A DNA stretch of 64,000 bases from positions 116,339-180,338 of the forward strand of contig NZ_BSSA01000017.1 in NCBI RefSeq assembly GCF_030268885.1. Reading direction: 5' to 3'. The notes under the pieces were generated by a model. It saw nothing but the letters and a program-made list of their open reading frames with translations. It did not search any database and was not told the origin of the DNA. The stretch is from Kitasatospora phosalacinea. Its GTDB lineage: Bacteria; Actinomycetota; Actinomycetes; Streptomycetales; Streptomycetaceae. Of the stretch, positions 16,844-25,519 are shown in pieces. The first letter of the stretch is position 1. Every line of letters starts with the position of its first letter. Made by a program: the position numbers and the translations under genes.

Positions 16844-17689
16844 TCAGGGCAGGGTGAGGATCTCCGCGCCGTCCGCGGTGACCACCAGGGTGTGCTCGAA
16901 CTGGGCGGTGCGCTTGCGGTCCTTGGTGACCACCGTCCAGCCGTCCGGCCAGATCTCGTAGTCGTAGGTGCCCAGGGTGAGCATCGGCTCGATGGTGAAG
17001 GTCATCCCGGGCTTGATCACCTGGGTGGCCCGGTCGCTGTCGTAGTGCGGGATGATCAGGCCGGAGTGGAACGAGGTGTTGATGCCGTGGCCGGTGAAGT
17101 CGCGCACCACCCCGTAGCCGAACCGCTTGGCGTACGACTCGATCACCCGGCCGATCACGTTGACCTGCCGGCCCGGCCGGACCGCCTTGATCGCCCGGTT
17201 CAGCGCCTCCTCGGTGCGCTCGACCAGCAGCCGGGACTCCTCGTCCACCTCGCCGCACAGGTAGGTGGCGTTCAGGTCGCCGTGCACGCCGTGGATGTAG
17301 GCGGTGGCGTCGATGTTGACGATGTCGCCGTCCTGCAGCACGGTCGAGTCCGGGATGCCGTGGCAGATCACCTCGTTGACCGAGGTGCAGATCGACTTCG
17401 GGAAGCCCCGGTAGCCGAGGTCCGACGGGTACGCGCCGTGGTCGCACATGTAGGCGTGGGCGACGGCGTCCAGCTCGTCGGTGGTCACGCCCGGGGCGAT
17501 CAGCTTCGCGGCCTCGGCCATCGCCCGGGCCGCGATCCGCCCGGCGATCCGCATCTTCTCGACCGTCTCGGCGTCCTGCACCTCGGGGCCGGTGTACGGC
17601 GTCGGCGCGGGCTTGCCGACGTACTCCGGACGCGCGATGTGCGCGGGGACCTTGCGGGTGGGGGACAGCGTGCCGGGTACCAGAGCCAT
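16844..17689 (-). CDS. map: Methionine aminopeptidase, type I
   Basis: 281 aa. Removes the initiator methionine from nascent proteins in the cytoplasm. The five metal ligands are all present: D127 and D138 (NIDATAYIHGVHGDLN), H201 (FTGHGIN), E234 (TIEPML) and E265 (QFEHT), and the substrate histidine is in VICHGIP. The N-terminal ~40 residues with RKVPAHIARPEY are the extension typical of actinobacterial MetAPs, which binds the ribosome in some relatives. The ATG at 17689 lies 7 nt after a TACACT box on the minus strand and has no ribosome site, so it is probably leaderless. It is divergent from the 74-aa gene at 17807. Confidence 0.95.
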   Translation of the reverse strand: MALVPGTLSPTRKVPAHIARPEYVGKPAPTPYTGPEVQDAETVEKMRIAGRIAARAMAEAAKLIAPGVTTDELDAVAHAYMCDHGAYPSDLGYRGFPKSICTSVNEVICHGIPDSTVLQDGDIVNIDATAYIHGVHGDLNATYLCGEVDEESRLLVERTEEALNRAIKAVRPGRQVNVIGRVIESYAKRFGYGVVRDFTGHGINTSFHSGLIIPHYDSDRATQVIKPGMTFTIEPMLTLGTYDYEIWPDGWTVVTKDRKRTAQFEHTLVVTADGAEILTLP

Positions 17690-17696
17690 GACGGCG

Positions 17697-17702
17697 AGTG
17701 TA
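17697..17702 (-). promoter_or_regulatory. -10 box (TACACT) for leaderless map
   Basis: On the minus strand TACACT is followed by 7 nt and then the map ATG. There is no Shine-Dalgarno and no clear -35. Confidence 0.5.
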
Positions 17703-17806
17703 TCGGCCGCCGCCCGCCGGACCCGGGTCGCGTACGGGGCGGGGCAGCGGGAAGGATCACCGGTGACCGCCGCGGTACCCAGCACAGCAGACGGGAGACG
17801 CAGACG

Positions 17807-18031
17807 ATGGTGTTCGGCCGCAGCAAGCCCACCGGGCAGCCGGGGGAGTGGTTCTACTGCATCAAGCACGGCAAGGTCGAGGAGGGCCCGGAGTGCCCGG
17901 CCAAGGACCGGCTCGGCCCCTACGCCAGCCGGGAGGAGGCCGCCCGCGCCCTGGAGACCGCCGCCGAGCGCAACCAGGAGTGGCGCGAGGACCCGCGCTG
18001 GAACGACGAGGAGCCCCGCGCGGAGGGCTGA
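17807..18031 (+). CDS. Small conserved hypothetical protein
   Basis: 74 aa, hydrophilic. It contains WFYCIKHGKVEEGPECPAKDRLGPY followed by SREEAARALETAAERNQEW. The two cysteines flanking the HGKVEEG turn could form a small metal site, though this is a guess. The second half resembles a SPOR-like helix (YASREEAARAL). This is a widely conserved actinobacterial small protein, to my memory, without known function. The ATG has GGGAGACG about 9 nt upstream. It is convergent with the MFS gene 8 nt downstream. Confidence 0.7.
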   Translation: MVFGRSKPTGQPGEWFYCIKHGKVEEGPECPAKDRLGPYASREEAARALETAAERNQEWREDPRWNDEEPRAEG

Positions 18032-18038
18032 CGGCGGC

Positions 18039-19334
18039 TCAGGAGACGCCCGCGGCCTGGCGCTCGTGCTGCTCGCGCACCGCCAGCGCGTGCGGATCGG
18101 TGCGCGAGTCCCAGGCCAGCAGCTTCGGGACGGCCGCGGTCAGCGCCAGCACGCCCGCCACGCACAGCAGGCCGCCCGCCCAGATCGAGCCGCGCACCCC
18201 CACCAGCGCCGCCATCCCGCCCGCCCGGACCTGGCCCAGCTGCGGGCCCACCGAGTACGAGAGCACCTCGACCCCGGCGAGCCGCCCGCGCAGCTGGTCG
18301 GGGATGGACTGGTTCCAGATCGTCGACCGGGCCACCCCGCTGACCTGGTCCGCCCCGCCCGCCACCGCCAGGAACAGCAGCACCAGCCAGACGTTCCCGA
18401 CCAGGCCCGCCAGCGCCATCGCCGCGCCCCAGCCGAGCGCCGCGAACAGCAGCATCCGCCCGTGCCGGTGCACCCGGGCCGTCCAGCCGCCGGTCGCCGC
18501 CACCAGCAGCGCCCCCGCCGCCGTCGCCCCGTACAGCAGGCCCAGCGCCCACTCGGCGTCCAGCTCGGAGGCCAGGAACGGGTACAGCGCCACCGGGTAG
18601 GCGAACAGCATCGCCACCAGGTCGATCGCGTACGTGCCCAGCAGGTCCTTGCGGCTCCAGGCGTACGCCAGGCCCTGGCCGATGGTGCGCAGCGACGGGG
18701 CCTCGGCGCTCTCGGCGGGCGGCACCGGGCGCATCCGGGCGATCAGCGCCAGCGAGACCAGGAAGGTCAGCAGGTCCAGCGCGTAGGCGCTGCGGGCCCC
18801 GGCGACCGCGACCACCACGCCCGCCAGCGGCGGGCCGGCCACCGAGGCGACGTTGCGGTACAGCGAGTTGAGGGCGAACGCGGCGGGCAGCTGGTCGTGC
18901 GCCACCACCCGGGGCACCATCGAGTCCAGCGCCGGGCGCTGGAGCCCCGCCAGCGCGGCGGTCAGCGCCGCGACCAGGTAGATCGGCCACAGCAGCGGGT
19001 GCGGCAGCAGCGAGTTGGCCAGCATCAGCGCCGCCAGCAGGGCCAGCCCGGCCTCGCTCAGCAGCACCAGGCGGCGCCGGTCCAGCGCGTCCGCCAGGGC
19101 GCCGCCCCACAGGCCGAACACCACCAGCGGCACCAGTTCGAACGCGCCGACCAGGCCCACCGCGAAGGTCGAGCCGGTCAGCTCCTTGATCTGGATCGGC
19201 AGCGCCACGAAGGACAGGAAGCTGCCGAAGCCCGTCACGCACCCCGAGGCCCAGAGCAGCCGGAAGTCCCGGGAGGCGCGCCAGGGCGCGAGGTCGGGCA
19301 GGAGCCGGCGGAGGAACGGAACGGTGCTGGTCAC
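18039..19334 (-). CDS. MFS exporter, EntS/MFS_3-like
   Basis: 431 aa with about 12 helices. The front reads FRLLWASGCVTGFGSFLSFVALPIQIKELTGSTFAVGLVGAFELVP and GGALADALDRRRLVLLSEAGLALLA, typical of the MFS_3 group that includes the enterobactin exporter EntS and many antibiotic exporters. The charged loop ADALDRRRL is the motif A equivalent. The GTG at 19334 is the best start because it directly precedes conserved sequence, but it has no ribosome site. There is no regulator next to it and no neighbouring siderophore genes, so the substrate is unknown. Confidence 0.8.
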   Translation of the reverse strand: MTSTVPFLRRLLPDLAPWRASRDFRLLWASGCVTGFGSFLSFVALPIQIKELTGSTFAVGLVGAFELVPLVVFGLWGGALADALDRRRLVLLSEAGLALLAALMLANSLLPHPLLWPIYLVAALTAALAGLQRPALDSMVPRVVAHDQLPAAFALNSLYRNVASVAGPPLAGVVVAVAGARSAYALDLLTFLVSLALIARMRPVPPAESAEAPSLRTIGQGLAYAWSRKDLLGTYAIDLVAMLFAYPVALYPFLASELDAEWALGLLYGATAAGALLVAATGGWTARVHRHGRMLLFAALGWGAAMALAGLVGNVWLVLLFLAVAGGADQVSGVARSTIWNQSIPDQLRGRLAGVEVLSYSVGPQLGQVRAGGMAALVGVRGSIWAGGLLCVAGVLALTAAVPKLLAWDSRTDPHALAVREQHERQAAGVS

Positions 19335-19447
19335 ATGGCCAGATGCTGCGTCACCGGGACGGAACGGGGCAACCGGTTTTCTCCGGGCCCTCCGGGGCGG
19401 GCGGCGGCCCGGGCAGTGCGGCGGGGCGGGCAGTGCGGCGGGGGCGG

Positions 19448-20026
19448 CTACCAGCGCAGCACCGGCGAGGCGGTCAGCCGCGCCGCCAGCCGGGACAGCC
19501 GCGAGCGCGGGGGGGTGGCCGAGGTGGCCGAGCTGACCAGGTGCTGCACCAGCTCGAAGGGCTCCGGTGCGGCGCCCGGCACGGTGAGGCGCTCGTGCGC
19601 CAGGTCGGTCAGCTCCGGGTCGCCGTCGTCCAGCGAGAGCAGCACCGCCCCGCCCCGGCGGGCGTCGTCCAGCCGTTCCAGCAGCGGCGCGTCGGCCGGA
19701 TCGGGCGCCACCAGCAGCACCGTCGCGCCCGTGCGCGCCTCCGCGAGCCGGGGCAGGCCGCACGCCAGGTGCTCCGGCGCGTTCGCCGGGACGGCGTGCC
19801 GCAGCAGGGTCGGGGCCAGCTCCGGCAGGCCGCCGTACGCGGCCTCGTCGCTCAGGTGCGCCGCCAGGTGCCAGGGCTCGTAGCGGGAGGTGCCGACCAG
19901 CAGCAGGCCGGTCGCGCTGCGCCTGGTCACCGAGCCGCGCAGCGCGGTGGCGAAGGCGCCCGCCCGTTCGGGCCAGCCGGTGCCCGCCAGCGACTGCCGG
20001 AGTGCGGAAACTCTCACCGCGTCCAT
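19448..20026 (-). CDS. Conserved hypothetical protein paired with npdG
   Basis: 192 aa, soluble. The middle reads TGLLLVGTSRYEPWHLAAHLSDEAAYGGLPELAPTLLRHAVP and GATVLLVAPDPADAPLLERLDDARRGGAVLLSLDDGD, an alternating beta/alpha pattern. No family is recognised with certainty. It is divergent from the F420-dependent reductase with only 47 nt between start codons. Both genes have a -10-like box 7 nt before the ATG (CATGCT here), so they may share a compact leaderless promoter pair. An ATG 12 nt upstream (20038) is the alternative start. Confidence 0.65.
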   Translation of the reverse strand: MDAVRVSALRQSLAGTGWPERAGAFATALRGSVTRRSATGLLLVGTSRYEPWHLAAHLSDEAAYGGLPELAPTLLRHAVPANAPEHLACGLPRLAEARTGATVLLVAPDPADAPLLERLDDARRGGAVLLSLDDGDPELTDLAHERLTVPGAAPEPFELVQHLVSSATSATPPRSRLSRLAARLTASPVLRW

Positions 20027-20033
20027 GCGCGAC

Positions 20034-20066
20034 AGCATGCTGCCCGGGTGGTGGGTTTGGCAGGAT
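20034..20066. promoter_or_regulatory. Divergent pair of -10 boxes
   Basis: CATGCT on the minus strand (20034-20039) precedes the ATG at 20026 by 7 nt. CAGGAT on the plus strand (20061-20066) precedes the ATG at 20074 by 7 nt. Each -35 would fall inside or beyond the partner gene start, so the two promoters overlap. Confidence 0.35.
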
Positions 20067-20073
20067 CTTCGGC

Positions 20074-20775
20074 ATGACGCAACCCGATTCAGTGAACGCG
20101 ACGGCCGGACCCGGCCGGAACCTGCCCGACGTCTCCCACCTCGTGGTGGGCGTCCTCGGCGGCACCGGCGACCAGGGCCGCGGCCTGGCGCTGCGGCTGG
20201 CCAGGGCCGGGCAGCAGGTGGTGGTCGGCTCCCGCAGCGCCGAGCGCGCCGAGGCCTGCGCCGCCGAGCTGGGCCTGGGCATCCGCGGTGCCGACAACGC
20301 GGCCTGCGCCGCCGACAGCGACGTGGTGATCGTCGCGGTGCCGTGGGAGGGCCACGCCGAGACGCTGACCTCGCTGCGGGCCGAGCTCGCCGGGAAGATC
20401 GTGGTGGACTGCGTCAACCCGCTGGGCTTCGACAAGCAGGGCGCCTACCCGCTGCAGGTCCCCGAGGGCTCGGCCGCCCAGCAGGCCGCCGCGCTGCTGC
20501 CCGACTCCACCGTCACCGCCGCCTTCCACCACCTGTCGGCGGTGCTGCTGCAGGACGAGAGCGTGGAGCGGATCGACACCGACGTGATGGTGCTCGGCGA
20601 GGACCGGGCCGCCACCGAGGTGGTGCAGGCGCTGGCCTCCCGGATCCCCGGCATGCGCGGCATCTTCGCCGGCCGGCTGCGCAACGCCCACCAGGTGGAG
20701 TCGCTGGTCGCCAACCTGATCGCGGTCAACCGCCGCTACAAGGCCCACGCGGGTCTGCGGATCACCGACGTGTGA
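20074..20775 (+). CDS. npdG: NADPH-dependent F420 reductase (F420H2:NADP+ oxidoreductase)
   Basis: 233 aa, cytoplasmic. Transfers hydride between NADPH and coenzyme F420, supplying reduced F420 for actinobacterial reductases. It has an N-terminal Rossmann motif VGVLGGTGDQGRGLALRLARAG with the NADP-binding VVVGSRS, then VVIVAVPWEGHAETL, IVVDCVNPLGF and the C-terminal FHHLSAVLL, VMVLGEDRAAT and GRLRNAHQVESLVANLIAVNRRYK. Length fits the family (about 210-240 aa). The GGxGxxG motif at the front and the SR pair at the second strand are the specificity features for NADPH. Confidence 0.9.
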   Translation: MTQPDSVNATAGPGRNLPDVSHLVVGVLGGTGDQGRGLALRLARAGQQVVVGSRSAERAEACAAELGLGIRGADNAACAADSDVVIVAVPWEGHAETLTSLRAELAGKIVVDCVNPLGFDKQGAYPLQVPEGSAAQQAAALLPDSTVTAAFHHLSAVLLQDESVERIDTDVMVLGEDRAATEVVQALASRIPGMRGIFAGRLRNAHQVESLVANLIAVNRRYKAHAGLRITDV

Positions 20776-20937
20776 GCCCGGCGCACGCCGCGGCCCGCCC
20801 CGCGCCCCCGGCGTGCGCCCACCCGGCCCCACCCGGCCCGGCCCCGACCACCCCGGCTCCGACCCACCCCGGCCCCGAGCGGCCCGTTCGGTCGGCCAGA
20901 ATGGACGGGCACACCACCACCCGAGGAGAGCCCCGCC

Positions 20938-21123
20938 ATGCCCCGCACCGCCCTGTACGCCGCGATCGTCCTCGTCCTGGCGGTGGCCGCCGCGGTGGTC
21001 TCCTTCGCCCACGGCCGGTGGTTCGGCGTGGTGTGGGTCCTGATGGCCGGCGTGGCCAGCAACATCGCCTGGTACCACCTGCGCAAGGCCCGCGCCGGAC
21101 GCGGGCCCGCGGCCGGGTCCTAG
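20938..21123 (+). CDS. Small two-helix membrane protein
   Basis: 61 aa. Two hydrophobic segments (LYAAIVLVLAVAAAVVSFAHG and FGVVWVLMAGVASNIAWY) and a basic tail. GAGGAG lies 9 nt before the ATG and CAGAAT at about 20898 could be its -10 box, so the gene looks real. Function unknown. Its stop codon shares the tetranucleotide CTAG with the stop of the convergent M50 protease gene, so the two coding regions overlap by four bases tail to tail. Confidence 0.65.
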   Translation: MPRTALYAAIVLVLAVAAAVVSFAHGRWFGVVWVLMAGVASNIAWYHLRKARAGRGPAAGS

Positions 21124-21938
21124 AAGTCGTTCCTCCAGAACGAGAACATCCAGTGGCCGATGGTGCTGTACCGGACGTCGGCGCCGAACAGGTCGAAGAT
21201 CCAGGACACCAGGTCGAACATCCACTGCCCGACCTCGCTCTGCCACATCAGCGCGAACAGCAGCAGCATGCCGTAGGGCGCGTACGGGGCGACCGCCCGC
21301 CGGGTCCGGTACGACAGCCAGGGCTCGATGATGCCGTAGCCGTCCAGGCCCGGCACCGGCAGCAGGTTCAGGATCGCCGCGGTGACCTGCAGGTAGGCCA
21401 GGAAGGCCAGCGCGGTCGCCAGCGGTGAGACGGGGAACGCGTAGTCGCCGACGACCGAGGGCCTGCCCGGGTCGTCGAACCAGCCGCCGCTGACCAGCAC
21501 CAGCGTCACCACGCCGAAGGCCACGTTCACCAGCGGCCCGGCCGCCGAGACCAGGCTGTGCTTGAGGCGGCCGGAGATGCGGTCCCGCTCGATGTAGACC
21601 GCGCCGCCGGGCAGGCCGATGCCGCCCATGATCACGAAGACCACCGGCAGCACGAAGCTCAGCACCACGTGCCCGTACTTCAGCGGGTTCAGCGTCAGGT
21701 AGCCCTTGGTGCCGACCGTGATGTCGCCGCCCGCCAGCGCGGTGCGGGCGTGCGCGTACTCGTGCAGGCAGAGCGAGACCATCCAGCCCGCCACCACGAA
21801 CAGGAACACGCCGAAGCGCGCGTTGCCCCAGCCGGTGGCCAGTGCGAAGCCGGAGGCGCCCAGGATGGCGGCCATCGCCAGGAAGATCGGGCTGACCCGG
21901 TTCTCCGCGCTGCGCTGGCCGGTGCTGGCGTAGGTCAT
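21120..21938 (-). CDS. M50 family site-2-type membrane metalloprotease
   Basis: 272 aa integral membrane zinc protease. The HExxH motif is LCLHEYAHA (H59, E60, H63) inside a membrane helix. The third-ligand motif is NLLPVPGLDGYGI. About six helices can be drawn. It belongs to the small Rip3/SpoIVFB-like subgroup without PDZ domain. Family members cut transmembrane anti-sigma factors or signal peptides. No anti-sigma gene is adjacent. The ATG at 21938 has GGAG about 10 nt upstream. Confidence 0.88.
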   Translation of the reverse strand: MTYASTGQRSAENRVSPIFLAMAAILGASGFALATGWGNARFGVFLFVVAGWMVSLCLHEYAHARTALAGGDITVGTKGYLTLNPLKYGHVVLSFVLPVVFVIMGGIGLPGGAVYIERDRISGRLKHSLVSAAGPLVNVAFGVVTLVLVSGGWFDDPGRPSVVGDYAFPVSPLATALAFLAYLQVTAAILNLLPVPGLDGYGIIEPWLSYRTRRAVAPYAPYGMLLLFALMWQSEVGQWMFDLVSWIFDLFGADVRYSTIGHWMFSFWRNDF

Positions 21939-22054
21939 GGGGTGGGGGCTCCGGGGTGCTGGTGGACGGGGGACGGGCGTCCGATCATGCCGCCCACCGG
22001 GCGTCCGGGACAAGCGGCCCCGGGTGAACGTACGGGAGCGACCGGACGTTCCGC

Positions 22055-22097
22055 CGCACCGGCTGCCGCACCGGCTGCCGCACCGGCCGCCGCACCG
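22055..22097. repeat. 12-bp tandem repeat upstream of the AfsR-like gene
   Basis: CGCACCGGCTGC is repeated 3.6 times head to tail with one change in the third copy. It lies about 70 nt before the regulator start. An inverted repeat GAACGT-n15-ACGTTC (22025-22051) lies just before it. Confidence 0.6.
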
Positions 22098-22154
22098 CCC
22101 GTGCCCCGCACGGGGATTCCGCACGGGTGTGCGTCCGGCCCCCGGTGCGTCCCG

Positions 22155-22160
22155 CAGAAT
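22155..22160 (+). promoter_or_regulatory. -10 box (CAGAAT) for leaderless start at 22167
   Basis: CAGAAT is followed by 6 nt and the GTG start at 22167. No ribosome binding site is present. Confidence 0.4.
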
Positions 22161-22166
22161 GGGCGG

Positions 22167-25100
22167 GTGCACTACGGCATCCTCGGCACCACCACCGCCC
22201 ACCACGACGACGGCACCCCGGTCGCCCTCGGCGGCGCCCGGCTGCGCGCCCTGCTGGCCGCGCTGGCGCTGCGCCAGGGCCGTCCGGTGCCCGCCGAGCT
22301 GCTCGCCGACGAGGTGTGGGCCGACGAGCCGCCGCAGGACGCCGCCGCCGCGCTGCAGACCCTGGTCGGGCGGCTGCGCCGCACCGTGGGCCGGGCCGAG
22401 ATCGGCTCCGGGCCGGCCGGGTACTGGCTGACCGACCCGCGCACCGACGTCGCCGAGTTCCAGCGCCGCGCCGCCGACGGCGCCCGCGCCCTGCAGGGCG
22501 GCGACCCGGCCGCCGCCGCCGAGCAGCTCACCGCCGCGCTCGCGCTGTGGCGCGGCCCCGCGCTCGCCGACCTGCCCGACCGCACCGCCCCCGCCGCCCG
22601 GCTGGAGGCCCAGCGCGCGGAGGCCCGGCGGCACCGGCTCACCGCCGCGCTCGCCCTCGGCCGCACCGCCGAGGTCACCGCCGAACTCGCCGAGCTCTGC
22701 CGCGACCACCCCTTCGACGAGCAGCTGCAGGCCCTCCAGCTGCGCGCCCTGCGCGCGGCCGGCCGCACCGCCGAGGCGCTCGGCCGCTACGAGGAGATCC
22801 GGCGCACCCTGGCCGATCAGCTCGGCACCGACCCCGGCCCCGAACTGCGCTCCCTGCACCGGGAGTTGATCACCGCCGAAGCGCTCCCCGCCCCGGCGCC
22901 CGCCCCCGCCGCACCGCCCGCCGTCCCTGCCCCCGCGTCCGGGAATCTCCGCCCCGGGCGGACCAGCTTCGTCGGCCGGGACGGCGAACTCGCCACCGTC
23001 GCCGAGGCCCTGACCGCCGGTCGGCTCACCACCCTGACCGGCCCCGGCGGCTCCGGCAAGACCCGGCTGTCGGTGGAGGCCGGACGCCGCGAGCAGGACG
23101 CCGCCCGCTGGCCCGGCGGCGTCTGGCAGGTCGAGCTGGCCCCGCTGGACGACCCGGCGGCCGTCCCCGACGCCGTCGCCTCCGCGCTCGGCCTGCGCGA
23201 GACCGTGCTGCACACCGGCGGCACCGTCGCCGAGGCGATCGAGGGCGCCCGCAAGGACCCGGTCTCCCGGCTGGTCGACCACCTCGGCCGCCGCCGCGTC
23301 CTGCTGCTGCTCGACAACTGCGAGCACGTCGTCCAGGCCGCCGCCGACCTCGCCGACCGGCTGCTCGCCGACTGCCCCGGCGTCACCGTGCTCGCCACCA
23401 GCCGCGAACCGCTGGGCGTCCCCGGCGAGAGCGTGCTGCCGGTCGAACCGCTGCCCGACCCCGCCGCGCTGCGGCTGCTCGCCGAGCGCGGCGCCGCCGC
23501 CCGCCCCGGCTTCCGCACCGACCAGGACCCGGCCGCCTGCGCCGAACTCTGCCGCCGCCTGGACGGCCTGCCGCTGGCCATCGAACTCGCCGCCGCCCGG
23601 CTGCGCGGCCTGACCCCGCGCCAGCTCGCCGACCGCCTCGACTCCCGCTTCGCGCTGCTCACCGCGGGCTCCCGCACCCTGCTGCCGCGCCAGCAGACCC
23701 TGCGCGCCGTCGTCGACTGGTCCTGGGACCTGCTCGGCACCCGCGAGCGCGCGGTGCTGCGCCGGCTGTCGGTGTTCGCGGGCGGCTGCACCCTGGAGTC
23801 CGCCGAGCAGGTCGTCGCCGACGGCGAACTGGTGCGCCGGGAGGACGTCGCCGACCTGCTGCTCTCGCTGGTCGACAAGTCGCTGCTGGTGGCGGGCCTC
23901 GGCGAGCGGCCCCGCTACTGGATGCTGGAGACCATCCACGAGTACGCCGCCGAGCGCCTCGCCGCGGCCGCCGAACCCGAGGTCGGCCACCGCCACACCG
24001 CGCACTACCGCGAACTCGCCCGCCGCGCCTACCTGAACCTGCACGGCCCCGCCCAGCTCGACGAGCTCGACCGCCTCGACCGCGAGCAGGAGAACGTCCG
24101 GGCCGCGCTGCGCCGCGCCGTCGACACCGGACAGGAGCAGGAGGGCCTGGCGCTGGTGCTGTCGATGGCCGGGTACTGGATGCTGCGCGACTACCGCACC
24201 GAGTCCCGCGCCTGGTACGAGGCGGTCGCCGCGCTCGGCCCCGACCCGTACGCCGACGACGCCCCGCCGCCCGTCCCGCTCGCCGCCGGACCGCTGGACG
24301 GGCCGCTGCCGATGACGCCCGACCTGCTCGACGAGGCCCGCCGCCAGCTCGGCCTGCACCGGCTGATCAGCCTGTTCTCCGGCGACATGAGCCTGCTGGA
24401 GGACTCCGGCGCGCTGGACACCGCCCAGCGCGTCCTGGCCGCCTACACCCCCGAACTGCCGCAGTCCTACCGGCAGCCGGTGCTCGGCCGGGTGTTCACC
24501 GTCTTCCTCACCGGCGAGATGGAGCGCACCCGCGCGGTGATGGACGACGCGGTGGCCGGGGCCCGGGTGCACGGCGGCCCGCTCGACCTGGCCTTCGCCC
24601 TGCAACTGCGCGCCCGGCTGCTCAACGACCTGGCCGGCGGCCTCGACCAGGCGATCGCCGACAGCGAGGAGGCGCTGGCCCTCTACACCGCGCTCGGCGA
24701 CCGCTGGGGCATGTCCGACGCGCTCTCCGGCAAGGCCGAGAACGCCACCAAGTCCGGCGACGCCGCCCAGGCCGAGGCGGCCTTCCGGCAGGCCATCGAG
24801 CTGTCCGTCCAGCTCGGCGCGCACCAGGAGGTCCCGATGCTGCGGGCCCGGCTCGGCGAGGTGGTGGCCGAGCGCGACCCGGAGGGTGGCGAGCGGATGG
24901 TCCGCGAGGCCGTCGCCGCGGCCGCCGCCGACAGCACCGAGGCCGAGGGCGCCCGGATGTACGGGCGGCTGGTGCTGTGCAACCTGTGCGTGCGGCGCGG
25001 CGAGTACGCCGAGGCGCTCGCCGTGCTCGACGAACTGCCCGCCGACCACGGCGGGCGCGGCCCGTTCCCCGCGGTGTTCGCCGGCATCGTCACCTGCATC

Positions 25101-25511
25101 CGCGGCTGGGTGGTGGCCCGCTCCGGCGACCCGGACACCGGCCTGGCCCTGATGCGCGCGGGCCGCCGCGCGATGACCGAGACCGACGGCGGCGTCACCG
25201 TCTTCGTCGAGCACATGGCGATGATGCTGATGACGCCGGTCGCCGGGGCCCTGGTCGAGTACGCCCGGCTGCACGACGAGCCCGAGGCCGCCCGCCGCGC
25301 CGCCGAACTGCTCGGCGCCCACGAGGGCCTCAGCGGCATGCCCGGCTCGTTCATGGAGCGCAGCGAGTACGCCCGCTGCGCCGCCGCCGCCCGCGAACTG
25401 CTCGGCGAGGACGGCTACCTGGCCGCGTACGAACGGGGCGGACGCCTCACGCTGCGCGAGGCGTCCGCCCTGTTGAACGATCCCGGCCCGTTCGGCACCG
25501 GGGCCGACTGA
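22167..25511 (+). CDS. AfsR/SARP-type regulator: winged HTH, BTAD, NB-ARC ATPase, TPR-like C-terminus
   Basis: 1114 aa. Residues 1-85 form an OmpR-like winged helix (GARLRALLAALALRQGRPVPAELLADEVWADEPP, LQTLVGRLRRTVG). About 90-245 is a bacterial transcriptional activator domain. An NB-ARC/STAND ATPase follows with Walker A LTGPGGSGKTRL near 290, Walker B LLLLDNCEHV and ATSREPLGVPGE. From about 600 on there are TPR-like helices ending in AAELLGAHEGLSG. This matches large AfsR-like regulators (BTAD domain-containing putative transcriptional regulators). The GTG start gives the conserved front HYGILGTT. STAND proteins act as ligand-gated switches. The convergent ABC exporter 9 nt downstream is the nearest potential target, though convergent placement does not prove it. 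Confidence 0.88.
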   Translation: MHYGILGTTTAHHDDGTPVALGGARLRALLAALALRQGRPVPAELLADEVWADEPPQDAAAALQTLVGRLRRTVGRAEIGSGPAGYWLTDPRTDVAEFQRRAADGARALQGGDPAAAAEQLTAALALWRGPALADLPDRTAPAARLEAQRAEARRHRLTAALALGRTAEVTAELAELCRDHPFDEQLQALQLRALRAAGRTAEALGRYEEIRRTLADQLGTDPGPELRSLHRELITAEALPAPAPAPAAPPAVPAPASGNLRPGRTSFVGRDGELATVAEALTAGRLTTLTGPGGSGKTRLSVEAGRREQDAARWPGGVWQVELAPLDDPAAVPDAVASALGLRETVLHTGGTVAEAIEGARKDPVSRLVDHLGRRRVLLLLDNCEHVVQAAADLADRLLADCPGVTVLATSREPLGVPGESVLPVEPLPDPAALRLLAERGAAARPGFRTDQDPAACAELCRRLDGLPLAIELAAARLRGLTPRQLADRLDSRFALLTAGSRTLLPRQQTLRAVVDWSWDLLGTRERAVLRRLSVFAGGCTLESAEQVVADGELVRREDVADLLLSLVDKSLLVAGLGERPRYWMLETIHEYAAERLAAAAEPEVGHRHTAHYRELARRAYLNLHGPAQLDELDRLDREQENVRAALRRAVDTGQEQEGLALVLSMAGYWMLRDYRTESRAWYEAVAALGPDPYADDAPPPVPLAAGPLDGPLPMTPDLLDEARRQLGLHRLISLFSGDMSLLEDSGALDTAQRVLAAYTPELPQSYRQPVLGRVFTVFLTGEMERTRAVMDDAVAGARVHGGPLDLAFALQLRARLLNDLAGGLDQAIADSEEALALYTALGDRWGMSDALSGKAENATKSGDAAQAEAAFRQAIELSVQLGAHQEVPMLRARLGEVVAERDPEGGERMVREAVAAAAADSTEAEGARMYGRLVLCNLCVRRGEYAEALAVLDELPADHGGRGPFPAVFAGIVTCIRGWVVARSGDPDTGLALMRAGRRAMTETDGGVTVFVEHMAMMLMTPVAGALVEYARLHDEPEAARRAAELLGAHEGLSGMPGSFMERSEYARCAAAARELLGEDGYLAAYERGGRLTLREASALLNDPGPFGTGAD

Positions 25512-25519
25512 CCCCACCG

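Noticed and set aside
22055..22097. CRISPR-like repeat upstream of the AfsR-like gene
   Set aside because: 12-bp head-to-tail units without spacers, so it is a simple tandem repeat.
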